Assembly (NCBI GenBank): GCA_024636835.1
Contig: JAGXGH010000127.1
Location: 124,001 to 188,000 of the forward strand
Length of the DNA: 64,000 nt
Reading direction: 5' to 3'
DNA from: Verrucomicrobiales bacterium
Lineage (GTDB): Bacteria; Verrucomicrobiota; Verrucomicrobiia; Verrucomicrobiales; SLCJ01
Position numbers and translations under genes: made by a program. Numbering within the stretch: the stretch's first letter is position 1; each line of letters opens with the position of its first letter. Below the pieces are notes generated by a model. It did no database searches. It was not told the origin of the DNA and saw only the letters and a list, made by a program, of their open reading frames with translations. This document shows, piece by piece, positions 8,824 through 15,702 of the stretch.

Positions 8824-8826
8824 AAA

Positions 8827-9174
8827 ATGGAGCCCGATAAAATGCCTGCGGAGGATTCTGGTGAGCGTCAGAGATTGGCTAGATGTGCATTCGTGTATTC
8901 CCTATCGCTGAATGTCGCAGCCCTCGCATTGGCTTCGACATTTATGCTAACTCCTGTTGGAGCAGAGGTTCGCCCAATGGGGTTTGCCATGTTGCAATTC
9001 CTGCTCGCTGGCTTCGCACTGCTGACGGCTCTGCCATTTTCGATCTATGCTATTGTTAGAGCCCAGTCGCTCCTCGCTGTGTTTTCGGCGGCGCTTGCTC
9101 TAGCTCCTCTTCCTGTAACTGTAGTTGTGTCCCGTATGATATGCGAAGCGCGGAATATAGTTTGGTCTATGTGA
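8827..9174 (+). CDS. Cassette-borne membrane protein, possibly N-terminally altered
   Basis: 115 residues. The first about 25 are polar (MEPDKMPAEDSGERQRL), then three hydrophobic segments at about 29-45, 55-80 and 86-104. No family recognised. The ATG at 8827 sits four bases after an orphan attC core; a second in-frame ATG lies five codons later. Because the attC between this gene and the previous one is incomplete, part of the original 5' end may be lost or replaced. It ends 23 bases before attC site 3. Confidence 0.6.
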   Translation: MEPDKMPAEDSGERQRLARCAFVYSLSLNVAALALASTFMLTPVGAEVRPMGFAMLQFLLAGFALLTALPFSIYAIVRAQSLLAVFSAALALAPLPVTVVVSRMICEARNIVWSM

Positions 9175-9197
9175 GGGCACCTTTAACAATTCGACAA

Positions 9198-9323
9198 GCC
9201 TAACAAGGCGGTCCTGATCAACCGCCTACACGCCCAGAGTTTGAATGATTGACGTAACTATAGCCTTTAACCCACAGTCGGAGTGGCGCTGCCTGTAGGC
9301 GGTGCCAGACCTCGACGTTATGG
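9198..9323 (+). other. attC site 3
   Basis: 126 bp. Left core GCCTAAC 9198-9204, right core GTTATGG 9317-9323. The inner arms accgcctaca and tgtaggcggt are perfect complements. The left core matches the cassette start at 8392; the right core belongs to the next cassette and matches that cassette's own left core at 9845. The core deviates from GTTRRRY at the last base. Confidence 0.87.
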
Positions 9324-9826
9324 CTGGAAAAAGATCTCGACTCCGGACTACGGTGATTGTCGCATCCGGCGTCGTGGCAGGTTGCATTCTCCTACTGGCG
9401 ATTATCAGTTATCTCCAAGATCGACCGATTCCAGGTGGAATTGTGGCGTATCGATCTCACAGCTTAGAGGGGATGCGGCACACCCATTGCGCATGTGGTC
9501 ACAAGGGATTCTATCTCCTCACAGACCGGCTCGTTCTCTGGTATTTGACCGACCATGATGCTTTGCAACCCGTGGGAGAGATTGTCCGTTCTGACGGGAA
9601 TATTCTCACGGTTCAGCCTATCGATGAGCCATTCGAAGGAGAAGATCCATCTAAACCATTCACGATCGAGAAGCGCGAAGGCAAGATTCACATTGTCGAA
9701 CCGGCCACCGAATATTCTCCTGTTGCGGACTTCTCGCTTAAGCTAACCTACTTGGGGCCAGATATCCGTGAACGGGTGGAGAATTTTGATTTCGAAGAGT
9801 GGAAGGCATCCCAAGACGAACGATGA
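9320..9826 (+). CDS. Cassette-borne single-span membrane protein
   Basis: 168 residues. A basic start (MAGKRSRLRT) precedes one membrane helix at about 11-32; the remaining 135 residues form a soluble domain, probably outside, with CHC-type cysteines (HTHCACGHKG near 54-63). Family unknown. The ATG at 9320-9322 lies inside the recombination core GTTATGG, so each insertion event joins this start codon to new upstream DNA and the cassette carries no ribosome site of its own. Confidence 0.75.
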   Translation: MAGKRSRLRTTVIVASGVVAGCILLLAIISYLQDRPIPGGIVAYRSHSLEGMRHTHCACGHKGFYLLTDRLVLWYLTDHDALQPVGEIVRSDGNILTVQPIDEPFEGEDPSKPFTIEKREGKIHIVEPATEYSPVADFSLKLTYLGPDIRERVENFDFEEWKASQDER

Positions 9827-9844
9827 TCGGCAACCAAACAATGA

Positions 9845-9976
9845 CCATAACAAGTCGGCGATGGACAAGCCCGATCCCGCCTCGAGTTGATTGACTTCCT
9901 TGACTTAAATCCTTAACCTCAACCCCGCGTTCAACGCTCGCCCTCTGGTAGGGGCGCATGCGCTTGGACGTTGGCC
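9845..9976 (+). other. attC site 4
   Basis: 132 bp. Left core CCATAAC 9845-9851 is the exact complement of its cassette start GTTATGG at 9317. Right core GTTGGCC 9970-9976 matches GGCCAAC at 10617. The middle segment shares the ctcaaccccg...tcaacgctcgccc text of site 2. Confidence 0.87.
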
Positions 9977-10021
9977 TGAAAAAGAGGTTGCCGGAATTAC
10001 CAAATATGGTAAGTTTTGTGC

Positions 10022-10303
10022 GTGATCGAGTCTTTCACCTGCAAAGAAACGGAAAAAATATTTGGAGGAAGAAGGAGTCGGAAGTTTCCGCCTGACATCC
10101 AAATCAGATCCAGGAGAAGGCTGATTCAACTACACAACGCTCAATCCATCAATGACATGAGGATACCACCCAGCAACCGACTCGAGCGCCTGACTGGCGA
10201 GCTGGATGGATGCTGGAGTGTCAGAATCAACCAGCAGTGGCGCCTTGTTTTCCGTTGGGAGGGCACCAATGCACGCGAAGCAAGAATCGTCGACTACCAT
10301 TGA
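10022..10303 (+). CDS. higB: HigB/RelE-family toxin (cassette-borne)
   Basis: 93 residues from a GTG at 10022; a TTG two codons upstream is the alternative. The text from IESFTCKETEKIFGG through DMRIPPSNRLERLTG, WSVRINQQWRLVFRW and ARIVDYH is the normal HigB layout of about 92 residues, a ribosome-dependent mRNA endonuclease fold. The antitoxin gene follows five bases after the stop, giving the toxin-first order typical of higBA. Such pairs are frequent in integron arrays and are thought to stabilise them against cassette loss. Confidence 0.87.
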   Translation: MIESFTCKETEKIFGGRRSRKFPPDIQIRSRRRLIQLHNAQSINDMRIPPSNRLERLTGELDGCWSVRINQQWRLVFRWEGTNAREARIVDYH

Positions 10304-10308
10304 ATATT

Positions 10309-10614
10309 ATGAAGACCTTTAATCTAATTCCGCTGGAGAACTTTTTTGCGGCCACGCTCCAAGAGATATTGGAAGAGTGGCCCGTCACGATGACTGAAGT
10401 TGCGCGTGTGACAGGGATTCCCTTGCCGCATCTTTCTGCAATGAAGAATGGCAAGCGGCGCTGCACCCCAGAGTATGACCTCCGTCTTAGTCGCTATTTC
10501 GATACGAGCCACGGATACTGGATGCGACTTCAATTGTCATATGACATGGAGAAGATTGAGCGCCAGAAAGGCGTTGAGATTGATCGTAATGTCCCTGTCG
10601 CCGTAGCTCAATAA
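10309..10614 (+). CDS. higA: HigA-family antitoxin, XRE-type helix-turn-helix protein (cassette-borne)
   Basis: 101 residues. The helix-turn-helix spans about 26-62: MTEVARVTGIPLPHLSAMKN followed by KRRCTPEYDLRLSRYFDTS. The ending YWMRLQLSYDMEKIERQKG is diagnostic of the VapI/HigA subfamily. It should neutralise the upstream toxin and repress the pair by binding near the toxin start. It ends two bases before the left core of attC site 5, so the pair fills its cassette. Confidence 0.9.
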   Translation: MKTFNLIPLENFFAATLQEILEEWPVTMTEVARVTGIPLPHLSAMKNGKRRCTPEYDLRLSRYFDTSHGYWMRLQLSYDMEKIERQKGVEIDRNVPVAVAQ

Positions 10615-10616
10615 GG

Positions 10617-10675
10617 GGCCAACAAGACGTGGGGCGTCAACGCCCTGCGGGCGTGAGCCCACTTCATCGTTGAGT
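10617..10675 (+). other. attC site 5 (short, 59 bp)
   Basis: Left core GGCCAAC 10617-10623 (complement of the cassette start GTTGGCC at 9970) and right core GTTGAGT 10669-10675 (complement of ACTCAAC at 11231). Inner arms gtggggcg.caacgccc and gggcg.gagcccac can fold into a hairpin. Its length equals the classic 59-base element, unlike the 126-148 bp sites to its left. Confidence 0.87.
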
Positions 10676-10725
10676 CTGAAAAATAAAGACTTGTCAGAAC
10701 GCACGTGAAAGCGTACGTAAGACAC

Positions 10726-10968
10726 ATGAAGACAATCACAGCCACATCGGCAAGAAATGAGCTCTATCGCTTGATTGACTCTATAGCGGTCGAGCATGAG
10801 CCCGTCCAAATCACAGGCAAACGCGGCAACGCAGTGCTTGTGTCTGAATCTGATTGGCGTGCGATTCAAGAGACGTTGCACCTTGTGAGTATTCCTGGCA
10901 TGAAGGATTCCATTATTGAAGGTATGGCAGAGCCCTTGGATGCCTGTAGCAACGAGATCGATTTGTGA
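10726..10968 (+). CDS. yefM: YefM/Phd-family antitoxin (cassette-borne)
   Basis: 80 residues. MKTITATSARNELYRLIDSI is the Phd/YefM DNA-binding start; HEPVQITGKRGNAVLVSESD and WRAIQETLHL complete the dimerisation domain, and the acidic C-terminal tail should bind the toxin. I chose the ATG at 10726 over one seven codons upstream because the conserved domain starts there. Its TGA overlaps the GTG of the toxin gene. The antitoxin is expected to repress the pair together with the toxin. Confidence 0.9.
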   Translation: MKTITATSARNELYRLIDSIAVEHEPVQITGKRGNAVLVSESDWRAIQETLHLVSIPGMKDSIIEGMAEPLDACSNEIDL

Positions 10969-11228
10969 GCTACGAATTAGTATATTCTCGGCAGGCGAAG
11001 AAGGATGCCAAAAAGCTTAAAGGCACCCCTCAAGCGGCCAAAGCGCGTGAACTGCTTGAGCTGATATCGAGTGACCCTTTTGCCGAGCCGCCTTCATTCG
11101 AAGCTTTGGTGGGGGATTTGAAGGGGGCCTTTTCGAGGCGAATCAATATTCAACATCGGCTTGTTTATCAGGTATATGAAGCAGAGCGTACCGTGAAGAT
11201 TCTAAGGCTTTGGACTCACTACGAATAA
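10965..11228 (+). CDS. yoeB: YoeB-family toxin, RelE superfamily (cassette-borne)
   Basis: 87 residues from a GTG overlapping the antitoxin stop (GTGA). The text RQAKKDAKKLKGTPQAAKAR, LLELISSDPF, FEALVGDLKGAFSRRINIQHRLVYQV and ending LRLWTHYE is a complete YoeB-type mRNA interferase, with the usual basic residues and C-terminal His-Tyr. It is paired with the upstream YefM-like antitoxin and ends two bases before attC site 6. Confidence 0.92.
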   Translation: MSYELVYSRQAKKDAKKLKGTPQAAKARELLELISSDPFAEPPSFEALVGDLKGAFSRRINIQHRLVYQVYEAERTVKILRLWTHYE

Positions 11229-11230
11229 TT

Positions 11231-11284
11231 ACTCAACAAGCCCACAAAACGACACATCCGATCGCTGACACGGCTGGGTTTCAC
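11231..11284 (+). other. attC site 6, degenerate right end of the array
   Basis: Left core ACTCAAC at 11231-11237 is the exact complement of its cassette start GTTGAGT at 10669. Arms aagccca / tgggttt pair with one G-T wobble. The right core would be GTTTCAC (11278-11284), which does not fit GTTRRRY; no further attC follows, so this is probably the terminal site, worn by drift or joined to non-cassette DNA. Confidence 0.65.
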
Positions 11285-11333
11285 TTACTTCACTGAAAAC
11301 TGTAAATCTAATGCTCATATTATTCCGCGCAGA

Positions 11334-11831
11334 GTGCCACTATTGGCTAAGCTTTGCTTTCACCCAACAAAAAACCTCCCCGTGCCAACAGCAGCAATCA
11401 CAGAGCAGATGCCTTGCAGTTCGGTAGCCGTATTTGATCTGCTGCACGACTACTCTCGACGACTTGAGTGGGATACCCTTCTTCGGGACGCCCGATTTAC
11501 CCGAGGGCACACCGTAGCCGCAACCGGTGCCACGACATTATGTGTTGGGCGGCCGTTTTTTGGCATCATTGGCATTGAGACCATCTACTTGACCTTCAAT
11601 CGAGGAGTCGTTGCAGCCGTGGAGATGGTCAACCGCCCTCCATTTTTTGAGACCTTTGCAGCCAGCATTCGTCATCAGGATATGCCCGATGGTTCCTCCA
11701 TTACTTATAAGTTCAAATTTCGAGCACGCCCAAGATTACTTCGATGGATTCTTGAGCCCTTCATGCTGATCGTTCTTCGCTACGAGACAAGGCGGCGATT
11801 GAGGGCACTTTCCAAGTATTTAGAGTCATGA
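11334..11831 (+). CDS. SRPBCC-superfamily (polyketide cyclase/START-like) protein
   Basis: 165 residues from a GTG at 11334. The pattern of a first strand (VPTAAITEQMPCSSVAVFDLLHD), then YSRRLEWDTLLRDARF, and a closing helix (LLRWILEPFMLIVLRYETRRRLRALSKYLES) is that of SRPBCC lipid- or small-ligand-binding proteins. The hydrophobic start of the last helix may touch a membrane. It lies just outside the cassette array and no attC follows it, so it is probably chromosomal. Function unknown; start uncertain, with an ATG at 11409 as a shorter option. Confidence 0.65.
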   Translation: MPLLAKLCFHPTKNLPVPTAAITEQMPCSSVAVFDLLHDYSRRLEWDTLLRDARFTRGHTVAATGATTLCVGRPFFGIIGIETIYLTFNRGVVAAVEMVNRPPFFETFAASIRHQDMPDGSSITYKFKFRARPRLLRWILEPFMLIVLRYETRRRLRALSKYLES

Positions 11832-12000
11832 ATCGCCAGCCATTGATCGAGAACTGCGGTTACATCATCGTGCGAACTGACGAAGTGGGGCATCATGAAG
11901 GGCGCACCCTCATGCGGAATTATGCTGTATTACTACTGAGGCATTTAACGATGCATCCTCTACGAGTCTATACACCTCAAAACCACCCATGAGACCGGTT

Positions 12001-12064
12001 CCGAATAAAATTATGACTATTCGCAGCGCACAAGTAGCTCACGATCAATACCAAGACTTGGTAT
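12001..12064 (+). repeat. Dispersed repeat family A, copy 2 (64 bp)
   Basis: Begins ccgaataaaa, includes atgactattcgc.gcgcac and aagtagctcacgatcaa, and ends in a perfect inverted repeat ataccaa-gac-ttggtat. It lacks the roughly 60-bp centre and hairpin present in copy 1. It lies in the gap between the SRPBCC gene and the next gene, in the same orientation as copy 1. Confidence 0.85.
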
Positions 12065-12091
12065 GAGGCTAATTGCACTCCCTTCATTTTC

Positions 12092-12763
12092 ATGAAAGTC
12101 ACATCTACCTTAGCCACGTCTAGCACTCCCGATGGAAAGTCGCTCGTCCTCAAAGAACACGACGGCCAGTATTACATGAACGTGAATGGTGTTCCGCTGA
12201 TGAGCACATACGCTTCTTCTTCGGAGCAACAAATGGCGGAACTCGCCTGCGCGGACCTACCTAAAAATGCGCGCATTCTCATTGGTGGACTAGGTTTCGG
12301 ATTCACCCTTCGCCGTGTGCTGGAACTCTGCCCACCAGATGCCATCGTTGACGTTGCTGAGTTACTCCCAGTCGTGGTCGAGTGGAACCGTGAATTCCTC
12401 TCCGAAGTCAATGGTCGCCTCGTCGATGATTCACGCGTCCGCATTCACACCCGTGATGTGGCGGATATGATCAAGCACGTTAATAAAGACCGGCGGTATC
12501 ATGCGATTCTTCTCGATGTAGACAATAGCCCTGACCCACTCGTCCAAAGAGGGAACGCTGGACTGTATGATGACGCTGGCGTCGCTCGGGCGAAGGCCGC
12601 TTTGCAACCCGGTGGTCGCGTCGTCTATTGGTCGGCGAATCAAGATAAGAGCTTCACCCGCGCTTTAGCTAAAATTTACAGCAACGTTGAGTGTGTCGCA
12701 GCGAAAGCTTACCCAAAGGCAAAACGTTTCACGCACACGCTCTTTGTCGCTCAGCGAAGTTAG
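12092..12763 (+). CDS. Spermidine-synthase-like (SpeE-family) methyltransferase-fold protein
   Basis: 223 residues. The Rossmann motif ILIGGLGFGFTLRRVLEL (about 61-78) and the following DVAELLPVVVEWNREFL are those of the spermine/spermidine synthase family; the acidic AILLDVDNSPD (near 138-148) is the usual site after the fourth strand. The normal N-terminal beta domain is short (residues 1-50). Homologues of this small type are often called spermidine synthase-like, and the true substrate is unknown. No polyamine genes are nearby. It is bracketed by two copies of repeat family A. Confidence 0.72.
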   Translation: MKVTSTLATSSTPDGKSLVLKEHDGQYYMNVNGVPLMSTYASSSEQQMAELACADLPKNARILIGGLGFGFTLRRVLELCPPDAIVDVAELLPVVVEWNREFLSEVNGRLVDDSRVRIHTRDVADMIKHVNKDRRYHAILLDVDNSPDPLVQRGNAGLYDDAGVARAKAALQPGGRVVYWSANQDKSFTRALAKIYSNVECVAAKAYPKAKRFTHTLFVAQRS

Positions 12764-12849
12764 CAATAACGATGATACAGGCTGCATGACACTAAGGAGA
12801 GCCATCCTTCCAGGTGGCTTGAGCGGGTAACGAACAATTTATCCCGCTT

Positions 12850-12942
12850 TCGAATAAAAATATGACTATTCGCCGCGCACAAGTGGTTCAGATCAACCAA
12901 CTCCACTCCCACTCGCGTCAGATCAATATCAAGATTTGGCAT
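12850..12942 (+). repeat. Dispersed repeat family A, copy 3 (93 bp)
   Basis: Begins tcgaataaaaatatgactat and ends aagatttggcat. Relative to copy 1 the hairpin module is missing; the break falls at the directly repeated cgcgt that flanks the hairpin, suggesting slippage or recombination between those short repeats. The right end touches the stop codon of the minus-strand gene that follows. Confidence 0.85.
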
Positions 12943-15461
12943 CACTTTGCCAATAGATAACCGAAGAGGTCTTTCAGTTCTTCTGGATTCAGGCGGTTGA
13001 TCATTCCCGGCGGCATTGGGGATACTGTTGATGGAGCTTCAGACTTAATATCTGCGCGACTGAGTTCCATCCGTTGTTCATAGTTAAAGGGGTTGATCGC
13101 GAGGGAGAGGATTTCATCCTGCTCGTTAAGAATCCGCCCGACGATAACTCCGCCGTCATTCGTTTCAAACTTCGTGAACTCATACTGATCGGAAATCACA
13201 TCGCTTGGATGAATAATGGATTCTGCCAGATCTTTCGCCGTGAATCGCCCAGCGAGGTTGGTGAGATCCGGCCCTTGAGCGCCTCCTAAGTCACCAAATT
13301 TATGGCAAGTGGCGCACAGGCTAGCTTCAAACATAGCCTGACCGTTCTTCTTGTCTCTGCCCGAGAGATCGACGTCGACGGTTTTCACCACTTCATCCAC
13401 GGTCCACTCGCGACCGGGGCCTTGAACGGGAGGTAGCGGTGCGGCCTTCTTCGGTGGTGCCTTCGCATCAGCGGCGAACTCCACCTTCTCTTGCTCCGTG
13501 CCATTGTCGTAAATCTGCTGGCGGATCTTAGCAATTGTTTTCGCATAGCTTGCGCCTCCGCTGCGACTGTCAATCTCGCGAAACCAGTTAAATGCACGCC
13601 TCCTCTCGCCTTGTTTCCACGGCCCTTTCACCGCTCTTAGGCAGTATAGATAATGAATCTGTGTTGTTGGCGGATGATTCTTCATCACCTCATCAATTTT
13701 CCGGCCATAACCAGAATTTCTCTCCACGAGTTCCTGCCATGGCTCGGGCTCTTCGGCAGGTGCTTCGTCCATTAGTTTCAAGGTCCGACTAACCACATCC
13801 GGCGCTTGCAGATAGCAGAGCATTCGGGCGAGCTCGAAATTCAGAAAACGCTCAGACGATGGATAATGGCTATCAATCTTCGCAAGAATCTTGGCTCTCT
13901 CCTCATCACTTGGTGCTTCGTCACGGATGAAAACCAAGCCCAAGGCCCGTAGCCAATTCAGTTTCTGGTGCGTGGTCAGCGTTTCCCAATCGATTCCTAA
14001 AAGCGAATCCAAGACAAACTTCCGGTGATTTTCGGCATCCAGACGGGCTAGCGCCATTGATCCGATAATCACGGTCCAAGCATCGTCTTCCTTTTCGAGA
14101 CGTGATGCCCATTTTGTATCAGGCAATCGCTCGATGGCAGCCCTCGCCATGAAACGCAGAGTCCGCTCACTAGACCCAAGGTTTTCGTAGATGAAATCCA
14201 GCTCAGCCGTTTCCGGGCTCTCGATGAAACCAGCCAATTTCGAGCGAGTCTCGTTTTTCTCAAACTTCGCTGGCTGTGGAGCAGTTGATTCCGAACCAAT
14301 ATAAACTACTCGCCACAGGTTCGACTCACCGCGACGCCCACCTGTCGCAAAATACATAGCACCGTCCTGACCGACCACCCCGTCAGTCACAGGCAAGCCT
14401 GCTCCGGCAACAAACTCCGCTTTGGTCGCCTTGAATGACGCTCCGTCCGGCTGGAGGTGGATCGCATAAATCGTCGCAAAGGTCCAATCGTAGGCATAGA
14501 TCGCTTGCTGATATTTCGCAGGAGCCTTGAACCCACGTCCTGCTAACACCCCAGTCGGCGAACCCGGCCCAATATTCAGCAGCGGTGCCATACTATCCTC
14601 ATAGTATTCAGGCCATTTCCCCGAACCATTGCGCCAGCCTAGTTCGCCACCAGGAACAATGTGGCAAATCCGCGTTGGGCGATACCAGGGCATCCCGAAA
14701 TCCCATTCCATATCCGCGTCATAGGAAATCAACTCACCACTGTCGTGGAAAGCGATTCCGTAAGTGTTCCTTTGCCCAATCGAAACCAATTCCCAGTTTG
14801 ACCCATCCGGCTTGAAACGTCCGACCCACCCCGCTGGGGCCATAACATTCGCGGCATGCCCGTTACCATCTGTGTTTCTCGGTAGCAGCTGGTCTTCCTC
14901 CCATACTTTGGCGGGGAACGAATCAACAATGTCGGGGACCTGAGCAAAGTTGCCTGTCACCAAATAAATCCACTCACCGTCAAGCGAAGGCACCATGGAA
15001 TGAATACCATGCTCGCCGCCTGTCTTGATCGGCATCGCCAGCTTGGGCTCGCCCCAACCGTCGCCCTCCTCTTTGACCATCCACACCCCTCTATCGACGG
15101 CAAACTTCTCCGGCTTCCCTTTTTCGTTCACCGCAATGTAAAGCGTCCCTTTGTTCCAAAGCAAACCGTGAGCGCCACCAACAGGGATGTCCAAAGCCTC
15201 GACATTGGCGTCTCCACCATCAAGCGGCGGAGGCGTGATCCGGAATAGCCCTCCATATTGATCCGCCGCAATCAGCCTGCCCTTGCCGTCGACTGTCATC
15301 GCAACCCATGAGCCTTGTTCCTTGGTCACCTTGTGCAAATGCTCCAATTTGAAACCTTCCGCCACCTTGAAATCTGCCGTCCGGTCAGTCACACCTGCCA
15401 GGGCAGGCGAGCCCGCAACTGAAACCACGGCCAAGGCGATCATCATAAAGTTCTTAATCAT
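12942..15461 (-). CDS. PVC-type dehydrogenase-like protein with C-terminal CxxCH heme-binding domain
   Basis: 839 residues. A signal peptide (residues 1-22, ending SPALA) is followed by a beta-propeller-like region (about 25-395) resembling the membrane-bound dehydrogenase domain of Planctomycetes and Verrucomicrobia (ADFKVAEGFKLEHLHKV, GWRNGSGKWPEYYEDS). A helical HEAT-like section (about 410-660) follows. The C-terminal about 135 residues carry a cytochrome c-type site CATCHKFGDLGGAQGPDLTN and FTAKDLAESIIHPSDVISDQY, the Pirellula/Verrucomicrobium heme domain. It should be a periplasmic redox protein; the substrate is often thought to be a sugar, but nothing here fixes it. It stands alone. 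Confidence 0.88.
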   Translation of the reverse strand: MIKNFMMIALAVVSVAGSPALAGVTDRTADFKVAEGFKLEHLHKVTKEQGSWVAMTVDGKGRLIAADQYGGLFRITPPPLDGGDANVEALDIPVGGAHGLLWNKGTLYIAVNEKGKPEKFAVDRGVWMVKEEGDGWGEPKLAMPIKTGGEHGIHSMVPSLDGEWIYLVTGNFAQVPDIVDSFPAKVWEEDQLLPRNTDGNGHAANVMAPAGWVGRFKPDGSNWELVSIGQRNTYGIAFHDSGELISYDADMEWDFGMPWYRPTRICHIVPGGELGWRNGSGKWPEYYEDSMAPLLNIGPGSPTGVLAGRGFKAPAKYQQAIYAYDWTFATIYAIHLQPDGASFKATKAEFVAGAGLPVTDGVVGQDGAMYFATGGRRGESNLWRVVYIGSESTAPQPAKFEKNETRSKLAGFIESPETAELDFIYENLGSSERTLRFMARAAIERLPDTKWASRLEKEDDAWTVIIGSMALARLDAENHRKFVLDSLLGIDWETLTTHQKLNWLRALGLVFIRDEAPSDEERAKILAKIDSHYPSSERFLNFELARMLCYLQAPDVVSRTLKLMDEAPAEEPEPWQELVERNSGYGRKIDEVMKNHPPTTQIHYLYCLRAVKGPWKQGERRRAFNWFREIDSRSGGASYAKTIAKIRQQIYDNGTEQEKVEFAADAKAPPKKAAPLPPVQGPGREWTVDEVVKTVDVDLSGRDKKNGQAMFEASLCATCHKFGDLGGAQGPDLTNLAGRFTAKDLAESIIHPSDVISDQYEFTKFETNDGGVIVGRILNEQDEILSLAINPFNYEQRMELSRADIKSEAPSTVSPMPPGMINRLNPEELKDLFGYLLAK

Positions 15462-15702
15462 CCGACAAAATACTTCCCAAGCCGCCTCAATCTCTCAAAC
15501 CACACTAAAGTTTCTGTAAAAACACTTCATTGTGAGGAAAACAAGGAGCAACAAACTCAAAAAGCCACGACGCTCAATTTTCATTCACCAGTAAATCCGT
15601 GCATTAATCTGCCCAAATGATAGAACGATTCTCTAGTATTCTGTATGCCTTCCCCGGCTAAACCAAAAGCTGTGCGTCTTGTCGCTCGCTTAAAGATATC
15701 CC

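Larger units (their letters stand above)
7047..11284 (+). mobile_element. Integron-type gene cassette array without integrase (CALIN)
   Basis: Seven attC-like sites in one orientation separate short promoterless plus-strand genes, most with a site directly behind them. The seven-base cores at cassette ends agree as the integron model demands: each cassette starts with the complement of the core found just after its own gene (GTTCGGG/CCCGAAC, GTTAGGC/GCCTAAC twice, GTTATGG/CCATAAC, GTTGGCC/GGCCAAC, GTTGAGT/ACTCAAC). Predicted cassettes are 7189-7715, 7716-8392, 8393-9317, 9318-9970, 9971-10669 and 10670-11278. No tyrosine recombinase or attI is visible anywhere in the window, so mobilisation would need an integrase elsewhere. 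Base composition changes from cassette to cassette, as expected for genes of separate origin. Confidence 0.88.

Noticed and set aside
8380-8826. Upstream extension of the 115-residue cassette gene through the preceding gene
   Set aside because: The extension is Arg/Ser/Pro-rich and lies entirely over the 123-residue membrane protein in another frame; the protein-like part begins at 8827.
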